Below, in pieces: positions 25,586-31,677 of a DNA stretch of 31,677 nucleotides. Positions within the stretch are counted from its first letter, which is position 1; each line of letters opens with the position of its first letter. The position numbers and the translations under genes were made by a program. The notes beneath the pieces were generated by a model. That model was not told the DNA's origin and made no database searches. It was given only the letters and a program-made list of their open reading frames with translations. Origin of the DNA: Lunatibacter sp038209145 (lineage in GTDB: Bacteria; Bacteroidota; Bacteroidia; Cytophagales; Cyclobacteriaceae); contig JBBQXZ010000024.1 of NCBI GenBank assembly GCA_038209145.1, forward strand, positions 1 to 31,677, read 5' to 3'.

Positions 25586-25593
25586 TAACTTTG
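25586..25593 (+). promoter_or_regulatory. Exact Bacteroidota -7 element (TAACTTTG) for mltG operon
   Basis: TAACTTTG matches TAnnTTTG, 73 bp before the mltG ATG, in the otherwise featureless spacer. It would give a leader of about 65 bases. Confidence 0.45.
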
Positions 25594-25666
25594 AAGATCA
25601 TACTGATTTCAACATGGGGAAACAGTTTCTCTAATCCAACAAGTCCCACGAAGCATAGTTTAAAAA

Positions 25667-26713
25667 ATGATTACAGACAAGAAAAGTAAATTCCTGATGA
25701 TTGGCGTCATTGCGTTTTCCGTACTCTTTACTTCGCTTTCCTTTTATTTTTATCAGGCATTTTTTTCTGCCAACACCCTGGTGGACTCTGAGGAGTCAGT
25801 CCTGCTTAAAATCCCACGAAACGCTGATTTCGAGCAAGTTAGGGACAGCCTCATTCAACAAGGCATCATCAACGACTTGGTTACCTTCAGTTTTGTGGCA
25901 AAGATAATGGACTATCAAGAGGCTGTAAAACCCGGCCTTTACGAGATAGCTCCCAAGTTGACCAACCGCAAATTGGTTCGACTGCTTCGGTCCGGCAGAC
26001 AGACACCAGTCAATGTTACCTTTAACAACGTCCGCACAGACGGGGACTTGGCCGAAAAAATTACCCGAAACCTGGAAATAGAAGCAGCTGATTTCTTGCG
26101 AATTTTGCAAGATAGTGCGCATGTAGCCAAATTTGGCTTTAAAAAAGAGACTGTTCTTTCACTTTTTATTCCCAACACCTACGAGGTGTACTGGAATGTC
26201 ACCGCCATCGACCTCTTTGACAGGATGTATGAAGAAAACAACCGGTTTTGGACAGATGAACGCAAGGCAAAGGCTGCCGGGCTGGGGATGGACCTTGTAG
26301 AAGTGTCCACCCTGGCATCCATCGTACAGGCAGAAACCAGCAAAGCCGATGAACGTCCCAAAGTAGCCGGTGTTTACTTAAACAGACTCAAGCTAAACAT
26401 GCCCCTTCAGGCCGACCCCACCCTAATCTTCGCCATTGGCGATTTTGAAATCAAGCGCGTTCTGAACGTGCACAAAGAAATTGAAAGTCCCTATAATACC
26501 TACAAATACACGGGGTTGCCGCCGGGTCCCATCAACCTGCCGGATATCTCCGCACTGGAGGCAGTTCTTACTCCCCAGCGGCACAGTTACCTGTATTTTT
26601 GCGCCAAGGAAGACTTTTCCGGATACCATGCATTTGCTACCAACTTGAGGGACCACATGATCAATGCACGCAGGTATCAGCAAACCCTCAATGCTGCAAA
26701 AATCTTTAACTGA
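25667..26713 (+). CDS. mltG: Endolytic transglycosylase MltG (YceG-like)
   Basis: 348 residues, with an N-terminal membrane anchor (FLMIGVIAFSVLFTSLSFYF) and the YceG/MltG domain. MltG cuts nascent peptidoglycan glycan strands in the inner membrane's periplasmic face and so sets chain length. The catalytic Glu is E223 in ASIVQAETSKADERP, followed by the conserved VAGVYLNRLKLNMPLQADPT. Downstream, SPYNTYKYTGLPPGPI is the family's substrate-groove motif. A LysM-like small domain (about 40-110) precedes the catalytic part, as in E. coli. It is the first gene of an operon: its stop is one base before the next ATG (TGATATG). Confidence 0.96.
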   Translation: MITDKKSKFLMIGVIAFSVLFTSLSFYFYQAFFSANTLVDSEESVLLKIPRNADFEQVRDSLIQQGIINDLVTFSFVAKIMDYQEAVKPGLYEIAPKLTNRKLVRLLRSGRQTPVNVTFNNVRTDGDLAEKITRNLEIEAADFLRILQDSAHVAKFGFKKETVLSLFIPNTYEVYWNVTAIDLFDRMYEENNRFWTDERKAKAAGLGMDLVEVSTLASIVQAETSKADERPKVAGVYLNRLKLNMPLQADPTLIFAIGDFEIKRVLNVHKEIESPYNTYKYTGLPPGPINLPDISALEAVLTPQRHSYLYFCAKEDFSGYHAFATNLRDHMINARRYQQTLNAAKIFN

Positions 26714-26714
26714 T

Positions 26715-27125
26715 ATGTTTTCATATGACACAACGATACGTGTACGCTATGCCGAAACGGACCAAATGGGCTACGTATATTACGGCAACTATGCCATGTA
26801 TTATGAAGTGGGGCGGGTCGAGGCGATGCGAAGTTTGGGATTTTCGTACGGCAAAATGGAAGAAAGCGGGATTATGATGCCCGTCTTGGAAAACCGCAGC
26901 CGATTTTTATTGCCCGGCAAATACGACGAACTGCTTATAATCCGGACTCAAATAAAGGAAATGCCCGGGGTAAGAATCAGATTTCATTATTATATTTACA
27001 ATCAAGCGGAGGAACTTATCAACGAAGGTGAGACCCTACTGACCTTTCTCAAGACAGATACACATCGCCCATGCAGGCCTCCATCAAATCTTTTGGAGCT
27101 GCTGCGTCCGTATTTTAGTACATAA
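26715..27125 (+). CDS. YbgC/4HBT-type acyl-CoA thioesterase
   Basis: 136 residues from ATG 26715. The frame extends upstream to 26664 inside mltG, but the family starts here. The hot-dog-fold signature VRYAETDQMGYVYYGNYAMY holds the catalytic Asp of the YbgC/4-hydroxybenzoyl-CoA thioesterase group. The following helix (EVGRVEAMRSLGFSYGKMEE) and terminal strands are also typical. It hydrolyses acyl-CoA thioesters in the cytoplasm; the chain length is not predictable. It is one base downstream of mltG and 17 bp before yihY, a tightly coupled set with envelope and lipid themes. Confidence 0.93.
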   Translation: MFSYDTTIRVRYAETDQMGYVYYGNYAMYYEVGRVEAMRSLGFSYGKMEESGIMMPVLENRSRFLLPGKYDELLIIRTQIKEMPGVRIRFHYYIYNQAEELINEGETLLTFLKTDTHRPCRPPSNLLELLRPYFST

Positions 27126-27142
27126 AATGGAATTCAACACCG

Positions 27143-28105
27143 GTGAATAAATTGTATATAGATCTTGTCCGCAAACTGCATGCACAGGCACTCAGACTCA
27201 AGCCAATTCATTTTGGCAATCCTGACCAAAACGTGTATGATGTGGGCAAAATTTTTTTCAGACAACTTCAAAAGGATGAGATATTCGAGCGTGCAAGTGC
27301 CATGGCTTTCAGTTTTACCGTGGCCATGTTTCCGCTGTTGCTATTTCTGCTCAACATAATTCCCTATATCCAGATATTCTTCCACGATGTAAGCACCTCC
27401 AATATCCTGCTTTTTGTCGAGGATATCCTACCTGAAAACATTTATGCCGAAGCTTCGCCTACCATTTTGGATATCATCAGCAAACCAAGGCAAAGCTTGC
27501 TTTCCTTGGGATTCTTCTTCGCCCTCTATTTGTCAACCAACGGAGTAATGTCACTGATGAATGCCTTTAACTCGGTATACAAAACAAAGGAAAACAGGGG
27601 CTTTTTTCATACCCGGCTGATTTCAGTCAGCATCATTCTGGTACTTGTGCTAAGTATTTGTGGGGGGGTTGTTGTCATGGTGATAGGTAACAATCTGATC
27701 TATAAGCTTTCTACCTTGGAGTTTGTCAACAACACCCTGTATGTTTACCTCTTGCTCTTTTTTAAATTTTTTGTCCTGCTGCTCCTTTTTATGATTGCGA
27801 CCTCATTTATTTTTCGTTTTGCCCCTGTGGTGCATGACAAATGGCGCTTTTTTTCAACAGGGTCTATTACCGCCGCATTGCTGATAAACCTGAGTTTTTA
27901 TGCATTCACCTATTACCTTAATAATTTCGCCAGCTACAACAAACTCTACGGGTCCATCGGCACCATGATAGCCCTTATGTTTTGGTTATGGATTACTTCT
28001 ATCATCGTTTTGATTGGCTTTGAGATCAATGTGAGTTTGGATATAGCCGCAGAAAGAAAAAAACGGCGGTTGTCATCTAAATATAGAATTCCGCGAGATT
28101 ATTAG
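27143..28105 (+). CDS. YihY/UPF0761 (BrkB) family membrane protein
   Basis: 320 residues from a GTG start (27143); the in-frame alternative ATG is 53 codons later. Six predicted membrane helices match the YihY/BrkB family: AMAFSFTVAMFPLLLFLLNI, SLGFFFALYLSTNGVMSLMN, ISVSIILVLVLSICGGVVVM, LLLFFKFFVLLLLFMIAT, SITAALLINLSFYAFTYYL and TMIALMFWLWITSIIVLIGF. The SxNGxxxLMxAxNxxY motif after helix 2 and the FEIN motif after helix 6 are family hallmarks. Earlier annotation of this family as ribonuclease BN was wrong. Roles proposed elsewhere include lipid or envelope transport; none is established here. It is the third gene of the mltG operon. Confidence 0.92.
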   Translation: MNKLYIDLVRKLHAQALRLKPIHFGNPDQNVYDVGKIFFRQLQKDEIFERASAMAFSFTVAMFPLLLFLLNIIPYIQIFFHDVSTSNILLFVEDILPENIYAEASPTILDIISKPRQSLLSLGFFFALYLSTNGVMSLMNAFNSVYKTKENRGFFHTRLISVSIILVLVLSICGGVVVMVIGNNLIYKLSTLEFVNNTLYVYLLLFFKFFVLLLLFMIATSFIFRFAPVVHDKWRFFSTGSITAALLINLSFYAFTYYLNNFASYNKLYGSIGTMIALMFWLWITSIIVLIGFEINVSLDIAAERKKRRLSSKYRIPRDY

Positions 28106-28120
28106 CATAGTCAGCCTAGA

Positions 28121-28148
28121 CTGGTTAATTTTATGCAAAAATAACCAG
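28121..28148. terminator. Hairpin downstream of yihY (weak terminator candidate)
   Basis: CTGGTTA (28121-28127) pairs with TAACCAG (28142-28148), and inner TTTT/AAAA bases extend the stem past a single bulged A. No T-run follows, so intrinsic termination is uncertain. Part of the stem (TAATTTTA) is one base from a -7 box. Confidence 0.35.
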
Positions 28149-28267
28149 CGTCCAAGTACTCTTATTCCGATCACAAAACATAGTCTTGGCAACTGGGTGA
28201 CCCGCACTATTGACATTTCAGAGACACTTGCCAACTGAATGAAAACAAAACTCCAACATGTCTTTTT

Positions 28268-30364
28268 ATGGAAACTACCAAAAATATTTTTATCGCAACT
28301 GCCCAACCTTTCAGTGGAAAATCCATCATCGCCCTAGGCTTGGTAGATTTGCTTCTCTCCAAAGCTCAAAAAGTGGGGTATTTCAAACCCATCATAAACC
28401 ACAAACCGGAAGTAAAGTTGGATGCGCATATTGACACGTTGATCAATTACTTCAAACTGCCCATTGATTACAACAGGTCCTACGCATTCACGAAAGAGGA
28501 TGCGAACCTATTAATTGAATCCGGACATCCGGAATACATCATAGATACCATCATCGAAAAATACAAAGCACAGGAATCCATTTACGACATCACCATCATT
28601 GAAGGAAGTGATTTTCTGGGAGAAGGTACCGCCTTTGAATTTGACGCCAATGTGATGATCGCAAAAAATCTGGCCGCACCGGTAATCATCGTCATCTCGG
28701 GAGAGGGAAAAAGCATAGCCCAAATCACCAATTCAGCCCTTATCACCGTTCAAAATTTCAGAAGCAGGAAAGTTCGCGTAGTGGCCTTGATTGTCAATAA
28801 AGCGGCGGCAGAAAAGCTGGAAGAAATCAATACCACTTTGCGGGCTCAATTGCGAAAAGATATTCTATTGACAGTAATCCCACAAATCACAGAGCTGAAA
28901 AGCCCCACCATGCTGGAGGTAAAAAAACACCTTAATGCCAAGGTGATGTTCGGCGAAGAGCACATCAACAACCGAGTTGACCACTTTATCTTTGGGGCCA
29001 TGCAGGTGCCAAACTTCCTGAATCATATCAAAAAAAATGTCCTTATCGTCACCCCCGGAGACCGGTCGGATATTGTATTGGCTACTCTTCAGGCTGATAT
29101 TTCCCAAAATTATCCCAAAATAGCGGGAATCGTTGTTACCGGAGGTCTTGAACTCCCAGCGTCTGTTGTGCGTCTGATCGGCGGATCAAAAGTATCGATA
29201 CCCATCTTGGCAGTTTCCGAACCCAGCTTCCATGCAGCTACCAAAGTGGCTGGAATTCATTCCAAAATCCATGCTACCGACATCGACAAAATCCAGACGG
29301 CCATTACTGTATTCAGAAAATACATGAATGTGGGCTTACTGGAGAAAGAAATAGCCAATGTAAAACCCTCGGGGACTACCCCGAGGATGTTTCAGTACCA
29401 GCTTGTGACCCGAGCTAAAAGCCATAAGAAACATATCGTACTCCCTGAGGGAAAAGATGAACGCATCCTGAAAGCAACTGACCGGCTTATCAAGCAGGGA
29501 GTGGTCGATATTACCTTACTTGGCAATGTGGATGAAATCATGGATGCGATCAACCGACTAGGGCTAAGCCTTACTCCAGAAAACTGCCAACTAATTGACC
29601 CTCAAAAGTCCATCCATTTTGATGACTACGCAAATACCCTGTTCGAATTGCGAAAAGGGAAAAATATGCTGGTAGGAATGGCCAGAGACCTGATGGCAGA
29701 TGTTGCCTACTTCGGGACCATGATGGTCCACAAGGGACATGCCGACGGTATGGTATCGGGGGCCGTTCACACTACCGCCCATACCATACGCCCAGCATTG
29801 CAATTTATCAAAACACGGCCGGGAATTTCTTTGGTTTCTTCCGTTTTCTTCATGTGCCTCCCAGATCGGGTGACCGTTTTTGGGGACTGCGCCATTAATA
29901 TCAATCCTACAGCAGAAGAGTTGGCCGAAATAGCCATCTCCTCCGTAGAGACAAGCAGCAAATTCGGCATTGATCCCAAAGTGGCCATGCTGTCCTACTC
30001 GTCGGGTACTTCAGGAACAGGCGATGATGTGGAAAAGGTCAGAAAAGCCACTCAAATAATCCGGGAGAAAAATCCTGAAATAAAAGTAGAAGGTCCGATT
30101 CAATACGATGCCGCAGTAGACCCCGCCACCGGTAAGCAGAAGATGCCGGAATCTGAAGTGGCAGGAAGTGCCACTATACTCATCTTCCCGGATCTCAACA
30201 CCGGCAACAATACTTATAAGGCCGTACAGCGGGAATCCGGTGCGGTGGCTATTGGCCCCATCCTACAAGGTCTCAACAAGCCTGTAAACGATCTCAGCCG
30301 GGGATGCTTGGTAGATGATATCTTCAATACGGTGGTTATTACAGCCATTCAGGCCCAGGAATAG
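28268..30364 (+). CDS. pta: Phosphate acetyltransferase
   Basis: 698 residues, the long class II Pta form. It interconverts acetyl-CoA and acetyl phosphate in the cytoplasm. The N-terminal BioD/P-loop-like domain (about 1-230, ATAQPFSGKSIIALGLVDLL) and DRTGG-type domain (about 230-350) are regulatory in E. coli Pta. The C-terminal catalytic PTA/PTB domain begins near residue 375 (FQYQLVTRAKSHKKHIVLPE). It continues with DGMVSGAVHTTAHTIRPAL, VAMLSYSSGTSGTGDDVEKV, GPIQYDAAVDP and the terminal FPDLNTGNNTYKAVQRESGA. It is followed by ackA after 116 bp, the standard acetate-overflow and acetate-activation pair. Confidence 0.97.
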   Translation: METTKNIFIATAQPFSGKSIIALGLVDLLLSKAQKVGYFKPIINHKPEVKLDAHIDTLINYFKLPIDYNRSYAFTKEDANLLIESGHPEYIIDTIIEKYKAQESIYDITIIEGSDFLGEGTAFEFDANVMIAKNLAAPVIIVISGEGKSIAQITNSALITVQNFRSRKVRVVALIVNKAAAEKLEEINTTLRAQLRKDILLTVIPQITELKSPTMLEVKKHLNAKVMFGEEHINNRVDHFIFGAMQVPNFLNHIKKNVLIVTPGDRSDIVLATLQADISQNYPKIAGIVVTGGLELPASVVRLIGGSKVSIPILAVSEPSFHAATKVAGIHSKIHATDIDKIQTAITVFRKYMNVGLLEKEIANVKPSGTTPRMFQYQLVTRAKSHKKHIVLPEGKDERILKATDRLIKQGVVDITLLGNVDEIMDAINRLGLSLTPENCQLIDPQKSIHFDDYANTLFELRKGKNMLVGMARDLMADVAYFGTMMVHKGHADGMVSGAVHTTAHTIRPALQFIKTRPGISLVSSVFFMCLPDRVTVFGDCAININPTAEELAEIAISSVETSSKFGIDPKVAMLSYSSGTSGTGDDVEKVRKATQIIREKNPEIKVEGPIQYDAAVDPATGKQKMPESEVAGSATILIFPDLNTGNNTYKAVQRESGAVAIGPILQGLNKPVNDLSRGCLVDDIFNTVVITAIQAQE

Positions 30365-30480
30365 ATTTGGGTTCAATGTACTGGAATTGCTGCTTTGATA
30401 CACAAAGCCCAACCTATTCAACTCGGTATTATCAATTACTGCGAATTTCTCCATTTAGAAACAACGATTCTCAGTTACCT

Positions 30481-31677
30481 ATGAAAATATTAGTTTTAAA
30501 CGCTGGCAGCAGTTCACTAAAATACCAACTTTTCGATATGCCGGATGAAAACCCTAAATGCACGGGACTGGTAGACCGAATTGGAATTGATCAATCAACG
30601 ATCACCCACAAGGTAGATATAGACGGACAAACCAAAACCTATCAGGTAAAAACATCCATTCCGGATCACGAAGTGGCATTGAAAGAAGTTACAAGATTAC
30701 TGGTGGATCCTGAAAAAGGGGTATTGGCCAATATGGACGAGGTAATCGCCATTGGTCATCGGGTGGTTCACGGTGGAGAAGCTTTTTCGTCCACTACCCT
30801 GATTGATGAGGCGGTAAAAGAAAAAATAAAAGAGCTTATCTCGCTGGCCCCTTTGCACAATCCCCCAAACTTTTTGGGAATTACGGTCGCTGAGGGCATT
30901 TTTCCATATGCCGCGCAAGTTGCGGTATTCGATACAGCTTTCCACCAAAGCATGCCCCCCCGTGCCTACCGGTATGCCATTCCCAAGGACATATATGAAG
31001 ATTATGGCATTCGCGCCTATGGCTTTCATGGAAGTTCCCATCAGTATGTCACCCGTCAGGCCATCCTTTTCCTGAAAAAACCTGCTACCAAGATCATCAC
31101 GGTCCACTTGGGAAACGGATGCAGCATTACGGCTGTCAGAAATGGGCAGTCAATCGATCACAGTATGGGATTGGGCCCCTTGGGCGGACTGGTGATGGGT
31201 ACGCGGTCGGGAGACATAGACCCGTCCATTATCTTTCACTTGATTCAAGAGCGGGGCTTTTCTCCAAAAGACGTCAGTGAATTGTTGAATAAAAAAAGCG
31301 GTATGTTGGGGCTTTGTGGTTTTGGCGATATGCGGGATGTAAAGCAAGCAATTCAGGAAGGAGATCAGGATGCCATTCTCGCATACGAGCTTTATGCGTA
31401 TCGTATCAAAAAATACATTGGTGCCTATGCGGCAGCCTTAAACGGGCTGGATGCCCTGGTATTTACTGCCGGAGTGGGAGAAAACGATGCCGATATGCGG
31501 GCGGCAGTCTGTGCGGAAATGGATTTTTTAGGAATTCAGATAGACCAAAAATTAAATCAGGCCAACCATTCAGGAATTCGGGAAATTAGCCGGTCTTCGT
31601 CCAATGTCAGTGTACTTGTGATCCCAACCAATGAGGAACTGGAGATCGGGCAGCAAACTTATTTATTGGTAAAGGAA
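30481..31677 (+). CDS. ackA: Acetate kinase, runs off the window end
   Basis: A frame from ATG 30481 is open to the last base (399 codons), so the stop lies outside the window; family length is about 395-400, so almost all is present. It transfers phosphate between acetyl phosphate and ADP/ATP. All acetokinase motifs are seen: KILVLNAGSSSLKYQLF at the N-terminus, GHRVVHGGEAF, VFDTAFHQSMP (catalytic Asp/His), GFHGSSHQYV, VHLGNGCSI, MGTRSGDIDP and FTAGVGEN. With pta directly upstream it forms the Pta-AckA pathway. The 116-bp gap shows no terminator, so co-transcription is likely. Confidence 0.96.
   Translation, partial: MKILVLNAGSSSLKYQLFDMPDENPKCTGLVDRIGIDQSTITHKVDIDGQTKTYQVKTSIPDHEVALKEVTRLLVDPEKGVLANMDEVIAIGHRVVHGGEAFSSTTLIDEAVKEKIKELISLAPLHNPPNFLGITVAEGIFPYAAQVAVFDTAFHQSMPPRAYRYAIPKDIYEDYGIRAYGFHGSSHQYVTRQAILFLKKPATKIITVHLGNGCSITAVRNGQSIDHSMGLGPLGGLVMGTRSGDIDPSIIFHLIQERGFSPKDVSELLNKKSGMLGLCGFGDMRDVKQAIQEGDQDAILAYELYAYRIKKYIGAYAAALNGLDALVFTAGVGENDADMRAAVCAEMDFLGIQIDQKLNQANHSGIREISRSSSNVSVLVIPTNEELEIGQQTYLLVKE

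Larger units (their letters stand above)
25303..25666. other. Divergent intergenic region yciO-like / mltG (364 bp)
   Basis: No open frame of note and no recognisable RNA gene. It holds the -7 boxes of both divergent operons at 25329-25336 (minus) and 25586-25593 (plus). The middle (about 25380-25560) is AT-rich with only short, imperfect repeats such as AGTCT/AGACT. I see nothing else in it. Confidence 0.6.

Overview
This window comes from a member of the Bacteroidota, most likely the order Cytophagales and plausibly a Cyclobacteriaceae-type marine or aquatic genus. The evidence is type IX secretion (T9SS) components of the PorU/PorV type, a sigma-70 ECF/membrane-protein operon of Bacteroidota style, PspC/PadR and WbqC proteins of Bacteroidota type, and repeated exact copies of the Bacteroidota -7 promoter element TAnnTTTG just upstream of genes. 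No mobile element, CRISPR array, tRNA or rRNA was recognised. Most of the window reads as core chromosome.

Layout. 1-705: 3' end of an SLC13/DASS-type carboxylate transporter, cut by the window start. 751-1668 (-): Tat-signal sugar phosphate isomerase/epimerase-like TIM barrel. 1849-2112 (-): tiny ORF that looks like a lone T9SS C-terminal sorting domain. 2301-2822: DinB-family protein. 2906-9057 (-): two-gene operon of a PorV-like outer-membrane protein followed by a very large PorU2-type C25 peptidase. 9058-9475: regulatory region with several perfect inverted repeats. 9476-11771: PadR regulator plus double-PspC membrane protein. 11824-12123: a 99-residue remnant of an RNA-processing metallo-beta-lactamase whose catalytic middle is missing in frame. 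12160-12630: small lipoprotein.

12762-16075: a four-gene operon of ECF sigma factor, probable membrane anti-sigma factor, signal-peptide beta-barrel protein and DUF4097 beta-repeat protein. It ends at a 15-bp perfect inverted repeat shared with a convergent pair (small membrane protein plus PaaE-like ferredoxin reductase, minus strand, 16098-17713). 17931-18668: DUF4397 lipoprotein with a strong terminator. 18829-20172: purB. 20232-21161 (-): secreted propeller-like protein of unknown function. 21386-23914 (-): clpC. 23985-25302 (-): overlapping yciO-like/wbqC-like pair. 25667-28105: mltG, a thioesterase and yihY, tightly packed. 28268-31677: pta and ackA, which together interconvert acetyl-CoA and acetate. 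ackA runs off the window.

Functional themes are cell-envelope biology (T9SS, PspC, MltG, the ECF operon, lipoproteins), protein quality control (ClpC) and central metabolism (PurB, Pta-AckA). The strongest oddities are the internally deleted metallo-beta-lactamase gene, which keeps a promoter-like element, the lone sorting-domain ORF, the enlarged PorU2 with an apparent ILEI/FAM3-like domain, and the nested inverted repeats in the porV2-padR divergent region.
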